A stretch of DNA of 64,000 nucleotides from Sulfopaludibacter sp035606355 (GTDB lineage: Bacteria > Acidobacteriota > Terriglobia > Bryobacterales > Bryobacteraceae): NCBI GenBank assembly GCA_035606355.1, contig DATNFO010000061.1, positions 290,988 through 354,987 of the forward strand, in the 5' to 3' direction. A program made the position numbers and the translations under genes. Within the stretch, counting starts at the first letter, position 1. Every line of letters starts with the position of its first letter. The notes under the pieces were generated by a model. That model did no database searches. It had not been told where the DNA came from and saw nothing but the letters and a program-made list of their open reading frames with translations. Below, in pieces: positions 47,740-57,265 of the stretch.

Positions 47740-48078
47740 ATGGGTAAATCGTCGGATCTCATTCAGGGAACGCTGGACCTGCTGATTCTGCGCACTCTGC
47801 AAACGCAGGCTATGCACGGCTGGGCCATTGGCCGGCGCATCCAGCAGGTAAGCCGGGAAGCGCTCCAGATAACCCAGGGCGCGCTCTATCCGGCGCTGCA
47901 TCGCCTGGAACAGCAGGGGTGGCTCCGCGCCGAATGGCGCAACACGGAAACCGGCCGCGAAGCTAAGTTCTACTCCCTCACGCGCGCCGGACGAGTCCAG
48001 TTGGCCAAGGAACTGGAACAGTGGGAACGGCTCTCCGGTGCCGTGGGGCTGGTCATCCGCATGGCGGAGGAGGGCTGA
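47740..48078 (+). CDS. PadR-family transcriptional regulator
   Basis: 112-aa PadR winged-helix repressor. MGKSSDLIQGTLDLLILRTL is the family N-terminus, followed by MHGWAIGRRIQQVSR, ITQGALYPALHRLEQQGWL (recognition helix and wing) and a C-terminal dimerisation helix. It ends one base before the ADOP start and is very likely its regulator; PadR-ADOP pairs are frequent in Acidobacteriota. Confidence 0.94.
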   Translation: MGKSSDLIQGTLDLLILRTLQTQAMHGWAIGRRIQQVSREALQITQGALYPALHRLEQQGWLRAEWRNTETGREAKFYSLTRAGRVQLAKELEQWERLSGAVGLVIRMAEEG

Positions 48079-48079
48079 C

Positions 48080-50749
48080 ATGCATCCCGATCGATGGTTC
48101 AACGTCCTCCGCATGCGCTTGCGATCGCTGGCGCGCGGACGCCTTGTCGAAGACGATCTCGAACGCGAACTCCGCTCCTTCGTGGATCGGCAGACGGAAG
48201 AGAATATCGCCTCCGGCATGCCGCCGGAAGAAGCCCGCCGCGACGCGTTGCGCCGGTTCGGCGGCGTAGCCCAGATACAGGAGGAATGCCGCGACATGCG
48301 ACGCACCGCGACACTTGAAAACCTGGCGCGCGACTTTCAATACGCCGCCCGAACCCTGGCTAAGGCCCCGGGCTTTACGCTCGCCCTTGTCCTCACCCTG
48401 GCCTTGAGCATCGGCGCGAACACCGCCATCTTCAGCGCCATTGAAGGAGTGCTCCTGCGGCCCCTTCCCTATGCCGGCGCGAGCCGAATCGTGCGCGTCT
48501 TCCTCCGCAGCAAGAATTATCCGCGCTTCCCTCTCAATCCGTTGGACCTCCGCGATATTCGGGCGCGCAATCGCTCCTTTGCTGCCATTGCAGGCATCAC
48601 GCGGCATGATCGCCAACTCTCGGGCGGAGGCCAGCCCGAGCGGCTCACGGGCTTCGCCGTCACCGCCGGTTACTTCACCGTCCTCGGTGTTGCGCCCGAA
48701 CTCGGCCGCGAGTTCACCACCGCCGATGAGTTGCCCGCGCGAGGAGCGGAAGCCATTCTCAGCGACCGCGTCTGGCGAACGCGCTTCGCCGCCGATCGCG
48801 GCATAATCGGCCGGAGAATCGTGCTGGATTCCGAGCCCTTCACCGTGGTCGGTGTGATGCCCCCCGTCGCGCACCCCGGCAACGAGTATCACGCCGTAGC
48901 CGACGGCGACACGGTGGACGTCTGGACTCCGTTTCCGTACCCGGCCGATGCGCGCGATCGCGGCTCGCATTTCATGGAGGCATACGCGCGACTCAAGCCG
49001 GGCGTCGATCTGGCGCAGGCGCAGGCCGATATGGATGCACAGTTCGCGCAGCTCGCGCGCGAGCATCCGGCCGCCGTCGGCTGGAACGCGACCGTCGTTT
49101 CTCTGTTTCAGGATCTTGTCACGCCGAGCCGCCGCATGCTGCTCGTCCTCCTCGGCGCCGCCGGCCTGGTGCTGCTGATAGCCTGCGCCAACACCGCGAA
49201 TCTCCTGCTTTCGCGGGCCACGGCACGACGACGGGAACTCGCCGTACGCGCGGCGTTGGGCGCGGCGCGCTCGCGCCTGGTGCAGCAGATGCTCGCCGAA
49301 AGTCTCACCATCGCGGCGCTCGGCGGCGCACTCGGTACTGCAATCGGAATGGCCGGCATACGCATCCTGGCCGCGTTGCTACCGCCCGGCTTTCCGCGCG
49401 CCGCGGCCATCGGCATTGACGGCACGGTGTTCGCCTTTGCCTTCGCCGCCACCATCGGAACCGGCCTGTTGTTCGGTCTCGCTCCGGCGTTGCAAGCTGC
49501 TGGAATCGGAATTCAAAACGCACTGCGCGAGAGCGGCCGTTCCATGACTGCGGGTCTGCGCCAGACGCGGCTGCGCGGGGTGCTGGTGATCGGCGAGATC
49601 GGTCTCGCGTGCTTACTCTCCATCGGTGCGGGGCTGCTGCTCCGCAGCTTCGTCAACATGCTGCATGCCGACCCCGGCTTTCGCGCCGAACAGGTGCTCA
49701 CTGCCGCCATTTCGCTGCCCCGGAAAACGTACGAGCCGAAAGCGGAAATCGCGTTTGATGACCGGCTGGCCGGCGATCTCGCTGCAATTCCCGGCGTGCG
49801 CGCCGCGGCCCTGGGGTCCGATTTACCGTGGGACGGCTATGACGAGAACATCGGCGGCTTCACCGTCGAGGGCCGGCCGCCCGCTCCCGGCCAGTCCTAC
49901 CACGCGCGCTATCACTCTGCCACTGAAGACTACTTCACCGCGCTCTCTATACCCCTGCTGCGCGGCCGATTCTTCACGCCTCACGATGACATCAAGTCGC
50001 GCCCCGTGGTGATCGTCAATCTGTCAGCGGCGCGCCAATTCTGGGGCACGGAGGACGCCGTCGGTGGACGCCTCACCTTCACTGATCAGCCCAAACCGGA
50101 GGACTGGTTCACTGTCGCCGGCGTCGTTAGCGACGTCAAAGACCGCCCGAACAGCGCGTCCGCTACACCGGCGATTTGGTTCCCCATTCTGCAAACGCCG
50201 TTCGATGCCGGTCAGGTCAGCATCGTGGTTCGCGCTCGCGGTGACGCCGCCCAACTCGCGGCCGCGGTGCGCAACGTGGTGCATTCGCGCGATCCGCAAC
50301 TCGCCGTGGCGAACGTGCGCTTGATGAGCGACCGCGCCACTGAATCGTTTGCGACCCCCAGGTTCGCCCTCCTCATCGTGGCCCTGTTCGCTCTTCTTGC
50401 CGCCACGCTTTCGGCCATGGGCGTCTATGGCGTCATCTCCTACTCCGTAAGCCAGCGCCGCCAGGAGTTCGGGTTACGAATGGCGCTCGGCGCGCGACCG
50501 CGCGACGTGCTGATGCAGGTGATGGCTCACGGCGTCAGATTGGCTGCGGCGGGCGTGCTGCTCGGTGTGGCGGGCGCGCTGCTCCTCGGTCGCGTGTTAG
50601 TGACGCTCCTCTACGAGGTAAAGTCGTCGGACCTGATGACTTTCGCCCTCGTGCCTGTGCTCGTAGTCGCCATCGCGGCCGCAGCCTGCTACATCCCAGC
50701 GCGCCGCGCGACATCCGCCGACCCGGTCAGCGCGCTCCGCAGCGAGTGA
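48080..50749 (+). CDS. ADOP permease with N-terminal prefix domain
   Basis: 889 aa. Unlike the other four ADOPs here it carries an extra ~80-residue cytoplasmic prefix (DDLERELRSFVDRQTEENIA, PPEEARRDALRRFGG) before the first TM helix near residue 95 (APGFTLALVLTLALSIGANTAIFS). Two MacB-periplasmic/FtsX halves follow, with TM groups ~360-500 and ~765-885, ending RRATSADPVSALRSE. Start is the ATG at 48080 with a strong GGAGGAGGG. It is coupled to padR, one base apart. No ATPase gene adjoins. Confidence 0.94.
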   Translation: MHPDRWFNVLRMRLRSLARGRLVEDDLERELRSFVDRQTEENIASGMPPEEARRDALRRFGGVAQIQEECRDMRRTATLENLARDFQYAARTLAKAPGFTLALVLTLALSIGANTAIFSAIEGVLLRPLPYAGASRIVRVFLRSKNYPRFPLNPLDLRDIRARNRSFAAIAGITRHDRQLSGGGQPERLTGFAVTAGYFTVLGVAPELGREFTTADELPARGAEAILSDRVWRTRFAADRGIIGRRIVLDSEPFTVVGVMPPVAHPGNEYHAVADGDTVDVWTPFPYPADARDRGSHFMEAYARLKPGVDLAQAQADMDAQFAQLAREHPAAVGWNATVVSLFQDLVTPSRRMLLVLLGAAGLVLLIACANTANLLLSRATARRRELAVRAALGAARSRLVQQMLAESLTIAALGGALGTAIGMAGIRILAALLPPGFPRAAAIGIDGTVFAFAFAATIGTGLLFGLAPALQAAGIGIQNALRESGRSMTAGLRQTRLRGVLVIGEIGLACLLSIGAGLLLRSFVNMLHADPGFRAEQVLTAAISLPRKTYEPKAEIAFDDRLAGDLAAIPGVRAAALGSDLPWDGYDENIGGFTVEGRPPAPGQSYHARYHSATEDYFTALSIPLLRGRFFTPHDDIKSRPVVIVNLSAARQFWGTEDAVGGRLTFTDQPKPEDWFTVAGVVSDVKDRPNSASATPAIWFPILQTPFDAGQVSIVVRARGDAAQLAAAVRNVVHSRDPQLAVANVRLMSDRATESFATPRFALLIVALFALLAATLSAMGVYGVISYSVSQRRQEFGLRMALGARPRDVLMQVMAHGVRLAAAGVLLGVAGALLLGRVLVTLLYEVKSSDLMTFALVPVLVVAIAAAACYIPARRATSADPVSALRSE

Positions 50750-51072
50750 CTCCAAACTGCTAGCCACGTGTGCCAGCTGATTCCGATCATCACGTCCAAC
50801 TGGGTCTGCGGGGCTTGGTAGAATTCGAGCCGTGCCAGCCATGACAGCCTAAAACCGTTCCGGTCTCTCCCCTCACCATACTATGGTGACGGGACAAGGC
50901 ACTCCCGGCCTCTATATAGAGCAATCGTAGATGTCATGCTTGGCGCGCTGGGGCGCGCGCCCAGAATCCGACATGCGGACACAACGTAAGTTGGCCCGGA
51001 GACAGCTTCGATATGCGCGTTCGCGCCGACTAGGAGAACCGGGTCCGGGCAAGGTGAGTGCAGCGAAGATCG
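50750..51072. other. gap without a gene
   Basis: About 320 bp between the ends of convergent genes. Short open frames exist but have no family features; I see no clear repeat or RNA. Confidence 0.5.
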
Positions 51073-52551
51073 CTATTTCCTCCCCGGTGTCGTGTCGCAA
51101 TACGGGGTTCTAGTAACGGTCATCGAGTTTTCAGCGGCTACCCCGCATTTGTCGGTTGAAGGCGCGCGCTGCGTAGCCGTAAACGTTGCGACGCCGCCAT
51201 TCATTTTGCCACTCACCTGCCACGTTATGGTCCCGCAGTTCCCTTTAGAAATCGTCAGTGAGCCGGTTATGTCCGCCCCAGTCTGATTGAGGGTCCAGGT
51301 TCCTCCGTTCTCTGGATCTGCCCACTTTCCGCTCACGTCGCCGCAGTTCACCGGGACCGAGGTCCAATAACCGATCGGACGGCCTAGCATCGGCACTGGG
51401 CAGCTTCGATCGGAAGGCCACGGGGACGTCGCCGGACCAGATTCGGCGGGCACCGTCCAACGGCCATATTGCGGAGCGGGGCTTGCTTGCCGGTTCGTAT
51501 CCACCATTTCCAGGAACATGTTGTGCTCGCCTGCAAACTGCGCTGGATTGAATCGGATCGCGAAATGTACCTTCAAGGCATCGTTGGTAACTTCGGCAGT
51601 GGAGCATCCCGCCAGGAAACACCGGCTGTTCCATAGAGAAGCCGTCCCTCCAGCCACGACTGGCCCAAGATATTTGCCTGGCTGGTCCGAGAGTAAAAAC
51701 AAGCTTTTAGTCGCAGGATCATACCTGACGACACACCGATCCGAGCGGCTTTCCGCTCGCTCTTGGAAATGGAGTCGGGCCTGAGCGATCCCGACGCCGC
51801 TATTGCCGAGCGAAAACTCTGCGGTGAAGATCTGAGCTGCGCCCTCTCCGCGGTCCGGATGGACGGACGACATGAAAGGTGCCGTTTTTATCACCGGCTT
51901 TGCGCAATACTGCGGAAGACCGGCCTTGGGAAGTTCGGTCAGCAGATCGAGCGAGTCAAATGAACGCATGCCAACTTGAAACGGGATCTTGCAGCCGAAA
52001 TGTTCCTTTTCCCAAGCGGCTGGATTTACTGGCAGGTACTCGACATCGCACCCATCAGGCCAAGTCGCAAAACTCAGGTCGAAGTCAGGTTTTCCGTCAG
52101 AGAGATGCGTGATCCGAGTGCTCCAACACGATTTGAAGTCGAATGTGTATTCCCCGTTTTCAAAGGAGACCGGGACCTCGGCCTTGGTCTCTGACCTCTG
52201 CGCCTCGATGGGGTACAGAAGGGGATGCTCCGTCTCCTTGCATCGACCGAAGCGATCGCATTCCTTCCACTTCCCGACCTCGCGGCCCTGATTGTAGGTT
52301 CCTGCCGCGCCTTCGAAGTCGCGATTGAACCAGAAGCGAAATGGCCCGTCCTTCACCGCCAGCGAGCCGGGCAGAAGGTGTTCGCAGTAAACCGTTCCAC
52401 CTCCAGCGTTTCCACCTCCGGCACCTCGATCATCGCGGTAAACCCGATCGGGGGGACATTGAACTGGCTTTGTCTCCTGTCCCATGCAGAGACGAGTAGC
52501 TGCGCAGATTAGAACCAGCGCGAGATATGAGTGGCGGCAGGCGCGGCGCAT
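51073..52551 (-). CDS. secreted cysteine-containing protein, unknown function
   Basis: 492 aa starting at the ATG at 52551, which gives a signal peptide (MRRACRHSYLALVLICAATRLCMG); the open frame runs further upstream to 52779 without protein character. Residues ~60-110 (GPFRFWFNRDFEGAAGTYNQ, GREVGKWKECDRFGRC) resemble a MORN-type repeat. The C-terminal ~80 residues (SGKWADPENGGTWTLNQTGAD, ITGSLTISKGNCGTITW) form a beta-barrel-like domain seen in secreted bacterial proteins. I do not know a function. Confidence 0.7.
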   Translation of the reverse strand: MRRACRHSYLALVLICAATRLCMGQETKPVQCPPDRVYRDDRGAGGGNAGGGTVYCEHLLPGSLAVKDGPFRFWFNRDFEGAAGTYNQGREVGKWKECDRFGRCKETEHPLLYPIEAQRSETKAEVPVSFENGEYTFDFKSCWSTRITHLSDGKPDFDLSFATWPDGCDVEYLPVNPAAWEKEHFGCKIPFQVGMRSFDSLDLLTELPKAGLPQYCAKPVIKTAPFMSSVHPDRGEGAAQIFTAEFSLGNSGVGIAQARLHFQERAESRSDRCVVRYDPATKSLFLLSDQPGKYLGPVVAGGTASLWNSRCFLAGCSTAEVTNDALKVHFAIRFNPAQFAGEHNMFLEMVDTNRQASPAPQYGRWTVPAESGPATSPWPSDRSCPVPMLGRPIGYWTSVPVNCGDVSGKWADPENGGTWTLNQTGADITGSLTISKGNCGTITWQVSGKMNGGVATFTATQRAPSTDKCGVAAENSMTVTRTPYCDTTPGRK

Positions 52552-53031
52552 TTCACCCGCTACTGTACCCTTGGGCAAGATGCGCGTAAACGGTCTATCG
52601 AAGACGCGCGCCCCTCGGCATGAAAACGCCCGAATGCTGAGACTTGCGGGCGGCGCGACCTTTCCCCTTGAGGTTCGCCGCGAACCGAGCCATGAATCGT
52701 GCCGTACGGACAACACCACCAGATACGAGATCATCGGCGAGGGCCAGTACCTCGTGTTGGCGCAGGGCTGGTGGGCCAATGTGGAATACCGATCAGACCG
52801 AGCGACCGACGACTAGCGCGTGATGATCTTCGACAGGTACGCCTATGGCCGCATCTCCCTTTTCGACATCGCGTTGCCTGCCAACGATGTGATCGGCGGT
52901 GGCGAGGTGCGCGCGAAATGTGGGTGTGGGCCGACACGGGCGGGCGGCTGATCGACAGGCGCGCCGAATGGCAAGGGAGAAAGCGTCCGCGGACTGAGCG
53001 GCTCGGCTACGATACGCGGGCGAGAAACTGG
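52552..53031. other. gap without a confident gene
   Basis: 480 bp. Short plus-strand segments (for instance EGQYLVLAQGWWANVEYRS and, after a stop, RVMIFDRYAYGRISLFDIAL) have protein-like composition but are broken by stops and frame changes, so this may be a decayed gene. No family is recognisable. Confidence 0.35.
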
Positions 53032-53268
53032 TCAACGGGCGCGGGTCTTTGGAGACCCAATCTTGCGAAGCTCGATCACCAGCCGGAGGGCGTCGTTTAC
53101 TTCCCTCTCGCTAGGAAAGGCTTTGTGGACGTCAGGGGCCAGTGGTACGAGGTTCGTGCCGGCGTGATACGCCTTCGCGTACTTGCCGCGGACGGCCCGC
53201 TTGAGGAGTTGGCTCAGGTCGTATTCAGACCGGAGCTCATCCTTTGCATTACTCTTTTGTTTCTTCAT
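53032..53268 (-). CDS. probable antitoxin partner of BrnT
   Basis: 78 aa, MKKQKSNAKDELRSEYDLSQ..., with RGKYAKAYHAGTNLVPLAPDVHKAFPSE and VNDALRLVIELRK. Proteins of this type often follow BrnT-like toxin genes and end in a CopG/ribbon-helix-helix-like part, so I take it as an antitoxin, although not canonical BrnA. AGGAGG lies just upstream. Its start overlaps the end of the (frame-restored) brnT gene. Confidence 0.75.
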   Translation of the reverse strand: MKKQKSNAKDELRSEYDLSQLLKRAVRGKYAKAYHAGTNLVPLAPDVHKAFPSEREVNDALRLVIELRKIGSPKTRAR

Positions 53269-53526
53269 AGGCCCTCCTCTCAGATCGCGTCAGCGTCCGT
53301 GCGCTTATGATTCGAATGCGCTGACCACGAGCAGCGTGAGAAACCATGAGCACCTACCGCTGTTGGACAAACCAACGGTGATGTACCTGTATTCGCGTTC
53401 CGAGTGATCCGGATCCGCAAACGTAGCGCTGATGGGGTCTCCAAACACGGTGGCGGCTTCATCGAACGAGACTTTGTGCTTGCGAAAGTTTTCAGCCGCT
53501 TTCGCCGGGTCCCATTCGAATATCAT
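53249..53526 (-). pseudogene. brnT: BrnT-like (DUF497) toxin gene with frameshift
   Basis: The frame from 53526 gives MIFEWDPAKAAENFRKHKVS, FDEAATVFGDP and REYRYITVGLSNSGR, the first ~62 residues of a BrnT ribonuclease-like toxin, then goes out of frame at about 53350-53352 and would end at 53305. Shifting by one base restores LMVSHAARGQRIRIISAR and TLTRSERRAYEE, the usual BrnT end, with a stop at 53249 overlapping the antitoxin start. Restored length is about 92 aa, as in the family. A one-base loss, real or a sequencing error, explains it. Confidence 0.85.
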
Positions 53527-53583
53527 GCTATTAGTGTAGCGGCGCTCCCTGCGGGGCGCCTATCCAACCAGGATTCTTTCTAA

Positions 53584-53660
53584 TGGTGGGCCTGTGCAGA
53601 CTCGAACTGCAGACCTCTACCGTGTCAAGGTAGCGCTCTAACCAACTGAGCTACAGGCCC
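53584..53660 (-). tRNA. tRNA-Val(GAC)
   Basis: 77-nt cloverleaf on the reverse strand. Acceptor GGGCCTG pairs with CAGGCCC; D-arm AGCTCAGTTGGTTAGAGC; anticodon stem CTACC/GGTAG around loop TTGACAC, anticodon GAC; T-loop TTCGAGT. The terminal CCA is encoded (53584-53586). Confidence 0.97.
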
Positions 53661-53712
53661 GGTAAAGCTATCGTAGCAAATCTTCCGCGCCTTTCACGAA
53701 ATTTTCGCCGCG

Positions 53713-54345
53713 TCACTTGCGAAAGCGCTTCAACCGCGCAACGTCGAAGCCTTCCGGTTGCGACGGACCCGCCATCGTCCGCAGCGGGACCACGCCCGCC
53801 CACACCCCCAACCCGAGGTCATCCTCGTCGTCCACTTCCGGTCCCTTGCGAACTTTCGCCGACACCGTCTCCAGCGGCAGCTTGAGCACGCTCGTCTGCT
53901 TCAACTCCGATTCCGTCGGCTGCCGCACCTCATCCCACCGGCCCGGCACAATATGCTCCGTGAACCGCCGCAGCGCGTCCATCTTCTCCGCTGCGCCCGT
54001 CACCAGCGTTGCCGTGCCCAGCATCATCACGCTCCGGTAATTCATCGAGTGGTGGAACGCCGATTTCGCGAGCACCAGCCCATCCACCAGCGTCACCGTA
54101 ACGCACACCTCGATGCCCTCCGCCAGATTGCGCAGCATACGGCTTGCGGCGGACCCGTGGATCAGCAGTTCGTTGTCGCGCCGCGCATACCCCGTCGGGA
54201 TGACAAAAGGTTGGCCCTCCGCGACGAACCCGACATGGCACAGAAACCCTTCGTCGAGGATCGCGTACACCTCGTCGCGATCGTAAACCGCACGCTGGGG
54301 CAGCCGCTTCAGCCGCGTGCGCCCGGTAACCGGAAACTCAGCCAT
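53713..54345 (-). CDS. pyridoxamine 5'-phosphate oxidase-family flavin protein
   Basis: 210 aa with a split-barrel flavin-binding fold: VYAILDEGFLCHVGFVAEGQPFVIPTGYAR, LLIHGSAASRMLRNLAEG and FHHSMNYRSVMMLGTA correspond to the FMN-dependent PPOX/NimA-like group. These enzymes are mostly reductases or oxidases of small molecules; the substrate is unknown. It begins 7 bp after the STAS gene and is likely co-transcribed with it. Confidence 0.9.
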   Translation of the reverse strand: MAEFPVTGRTRLKRLPQRAVYDRDEVYAILDEGFLCHVGFVAEGQPFVIPTGYARRDNELLIHGSAASRMLRNLAEGIEVCVTVTLVDGLVLAKSAFHHSMNYRSVMMLGTATLVTGAAEKMDALRRFTEHIVPGRWDEVRQPTESELKQTSVLKLPLETVSAKVRKGPEVDDEDDLGLGVWAGVVPLRTMAGPSQPEGFDVARLKRFRK

Positions 54346-54352
54346 TCAGGGC

Positions 54353-54745
54353 CTATGCCGCCGCCGGAGGAAACGTCTCCCCGAAAGCCGCTATCGCTTC
54401 CACCACCGTGCCGCACACCTGGACGATGGAATTGATCTGCGTCAGCGCCAGCATGTGGTGCACGCGACCCCCGGGCGCCGCCACCACCACCAGTCTGCCG
54501 CCCGCGCCTTTCAGTTTCCCCGCGGCCAGCACCAGCATGCCGATTCCGGCGCTGTCGGTGTAGTCCACTCCGCTCATGTCGAAGATCGCGCGCGTCCGGC
54601 CATCCAATACCATCGTCTCAGTGAGCGCTTCCACGCGCTGGCTTTCGCGGCCTATCGCCAGCTTTCCCTTGAGTTCCACGAGCGCGATATTCGGTTCAAT
54701 CAGCCGTTCTTCAATGGTGAGCAGCATAAGAGTTTCGTTCAGCAT
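54353..54745 (-). CDS. STAS-domain anti-sigma factor antagonist
   Basis: 130-aa protein with one STAS domain. The phosphorylatable serine is S65 in YTDSAGIGML, aligned with Ser58 of SpoIIAA, so it can probably be switched by a serine kinase. No matching anti-sigma kinase or phosphatase is in the window. A second ATG at 54727 is an alternative start. It lies 22 bp downstream of the ADOP permease on the same strand. Confidence 0.88.
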   Translation of the reverse strand: MLNETLMLLTIEERLIEPNIALVELKGKLAIGRESQRVEALTETMVLDGRTRAIFDMSGVDYTDSAGIGMLVLAAGKLKGAGGRLVVVAAPGGRVHHMLALTQINSIVQVCGTVVEAIAAFGETFPPAAA

Positions 54746-54767
54746 ACCGCTGACCGCACGTGCTCCG

Positions 54768-57233
54768 CTACTCGGCGCGCAGCGCGTTTACCGGGTCCAC
54801 CCGCGCCGCGCGCCGCGAAGGTACGAATCCGGCGATTATTGCTGCGGCGATGAGCACGACCGCCGCAGCCGCATATGTCGGCGCGTCCAGAGGATGCACT
54901 CCGAAAAGCACGCTCGTCATCGCTTGCGTAGCCAGTGCCGCGGCGGCCAAGCCGATTCCGCTGCCAATGGCCGCCAGCACCAGCCCGCGACCCAGGAACA
55001 TCCGCTGCACACGCGCCGGCGGCGCGCCTAAAGCAATGCGGATCCCGATCTCCCGCCGCCGCTGGGAAACGCCATACGCAATAATTCCGTAAATGCCGAC
55101 CACGCCGAGCACCAGCGCCATTGCGCCCGCGATGGCCAACAGCGTCAGTGTAAAGCTCGTACGCGCCATGCTCTTGCGATACACCTCGTCGAGCGTGCGC
55201 ACTTCGTATAGCGGCAGGCTCGCATTCACGCTCCAGATCGCTTTCCGCGCTTCGGCCAGCAGTCCCTCCGTGCCCGCGCGCGCCGTCCGCAGCACGAAGG
55301 TTGCGCTCCGCGTGCTAATGTCCGCTTGCCCCCTGAAATTGGACATCAGTGCTGGCCAATAGACAATCGTGCGAGCCGGTGTGCGCGTTCCCGCATCGTA
55401 CACGTCCCCAGCAACGCCGATGATTTCACGCCACGGATCTCTACTGCTTTGGCGAATCCGCTTGCCGAGCGCAGCCGCCGCCGAGCCCCACATCTCGCGC
55501 GCCAGGTTCTCGGACACGATCGCCACGGTTTGCCGCCGGTAAACATCGTTCCAATCGAAATCGCGGCCGGCGACCAGCGGAATTCCGCTCGCGCGCCAAT
55601 AATCGGGCGAAATGTAGCGGAAGTGGCGCACCGCCGGGCTATCGGCCGGACCGTAGACCTTGTCTTCGGCGAACACGCCGTCCGCGGATTCGTGCCCCTC
55701 CATGGGCGCCGAACTGGTGAGCGCCGCCGCTTCCACGCCGCCGATTGCCGAGAGCGCATTCATCATGTTGTTCTGCATGCGCATCACGGCCTCTTCATCC
55801 TTCACCTGAGCGCTCGGAATCGAAACGCGCATCAACTGTACATGAGCGGGGTCGCGGAAACCCGGCTGCACGCTCAGCAGTTTCTGCGATGTGCGCAACA
55901 TCAGTCCGGACCCGATCAGCAGGACGAGCGCGAGCGCCACCTGCACCACCACTAACACGTCGCGCGTCCTGTGCCGCTCCCTGCTATCGCTCATCGTCCG
56001 TCCGCCGGAGGAGCGCAGGGATTCGGAAACATGCGGTCCCGCGTACTTGATCACCGGCATCAATCCGAACAGCAGGCCGGAAAGAAGCGATACGGCAGCG
56101 GCGAACGCCAGCACCAGCGGGTCGATTCCGATCTCGCTCAGCCGGGGCAGGGTAGCGGGACCCTTCGCCACCAGCAACTGCAAACCGCCGTACGCCAGCG
56201 CGACGCCCGCCACGCCGCCGAGCACGCTGAGGGTCATGCTCTCCAGCAACAATTCGCGCGCCAACGTACGCCATCCCGCGCCCAGCGCAGCGCGGATCGC
56301 CAGTTCCTGCCGCCGCCCTTCGGCGCGCACCAGCAGCAGATTCGCCACGTTCGCGCACGCAATCAGAAGAACCATCGCGAGCGTCCCCATCAGGACCCAC
56401 AGTGTGGACGCAATGTCGCCCACTACTTCCTGTTTGAGCGGCTTGAGGTTCGGCCCGAAGCGCGCGTTGCGGAAGCCCGTGGGCGAAGCGCCCGGCGGGT
56501 TTGGCCACGAGTTCAGCCAAACCGGCAGTATTCTGCCGATATCCGCATTCGCCATGGCCAGAGTGACGGAGGGCCTCAAGCGCGCGATTCCGTTGAAGCT
56601 GAAATTCCCGAGAAACAGCTTGTTCCGGTCGAAGCGCAGGGGCAGGAAAACGTCCGCGCTTTCATCCAGAAAACGGAAGCCCTGCGGCATCACGCCGATG
56701 ATCGTGCGCGGGTCGGAATCCACCGTCAGCGTCTGCCCCAATGCCGAGCGCTGCCCACCGAAGTGCCGCTGCCAGAAGCCGTAGGACAGCAGAGCGGTTT
56801 TCGGAGCTGCGGGGGTATCGTCGGACTGCGAAAACCAACGGCCGAGTTGCGGCTGCACTCCGAGCGCCTGGAACACTCCGTAAGTTACGGAGAGGGAGCG
56901 CGCCTGCTCCGGCTCGCCTCTTCCGGTAATTGTGGCGCGTCCGCTATCCCATAGCCCGATGTCCTGAATCGTGCGGCTCAGGTCGCGATAAGAGAACAGC
57001 ATTGTTGGCGCGCAGAGTATGTCACCGGAAGCGCCGCGGATGCCCGGGGCAGTATGGAACACAGCCACCAAACGGCCGGAATCGGGGTACGGCAGCGGCT
57101 TCAGCAACACGCCTTCGATGACGCTGAACACGGCCGTGTTGCCGCCGATTCCCAAAGCCAGCGTGGCGACGGCAACAAGACTGAATATGGGAGTGCGCGC
57201 CAACCGGCGAAACATTTGCTGCAGAGGCTTCAT
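54768..57233 (-). CDS. ADOP permease, tandem paralogue 1
   Basis: 821 aa. MKPLQQMFRRLARTPIFSLV, then the first TM helix (~15-40, TLALGIGGNTAVFSVIEG), MacB-type periplasmic core with FWQRHFGG and FRFLDESADVFLPL, TM group ~270-425 (LIACANVANLLLVRAEGRR), second core and final TM group ~690-815 ending RRAARVDPVNALRAE. It is close to paralogues 2 and 3 over the whole length and lacks the prefix domain and any ATPase partner. Its upstream leader matches that of paralogue 2. Confidence 0.94.
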   Translation of the reverse strand: MKPLQQMFRRLARTPIFSLVAVATLALGIGGNTAVFSVIEGVLLKPLPYPDSGRLVAVFHTAPGIRGASGDILCAPTMLFSYRDLSRTIQDIGLWDSGRATITGRGEPEQARSLSVTYGVFQALGVQPQLGRWFSQSDDTPAAPKTALLSYGFWQRHFGGQRSALGQTLTVDSDPRTIIGVMPQGFRFLDESADVFLPLRFDRNKLFLGNFSFNGIARLRPSVTLAMANADIGRILPVWLNSWPNPPGASPTGFRNARFGPNLKPLKQEVVGDIASTLWVLMGTLAMVLLIACANVANLLLVRAEGRRQELAIRAALGAGWRTLARELLLESMTLSVLGGVAGVALAYGGLQLLVAKGPATLPRLSEIGIDPLVLAFAAAVSLLSGLLFGLMPVIKYAGPHVSESLRSSGGRTMSDSRERHRTRDVLVVVQVALALVLLIGSGLMLRTSQKLLSVQPGFRDPAHVQLMRVSIPSAQVKDEEAVMRMQNNMMNALSAIGGVEAAALTSSAPMEGHESADGVFAEDKVYGPADSPAVRHFRYISPDYWRASGIPLVAGRDFDWNDVYRRQTVAIVSENLAREMWGSAAAALGKRIRQSSRDPWREIIGVAGDVYDAGTRTPARTIVYWPALMSNFRGQADISTRSATFVLRTARAGTEGLLAEARKAIWSVNASLPLYEVRTLDEVYRKSMARTSFTLTLLAIAGAMALVLGVVGIYGIIAYGVSQRRREIGIRIALGAPPARVQRMFLGRGLVLAAIGSGIGLAAAALATQAMTSVLFGVHPLDAPTYAAAAVVLIAAAIIAGFVPSRRAARVDPVNALRAE

Positions 57234-57265
57234 ATATTAAGTACGCTCGAACAGCCGAATGGTTG

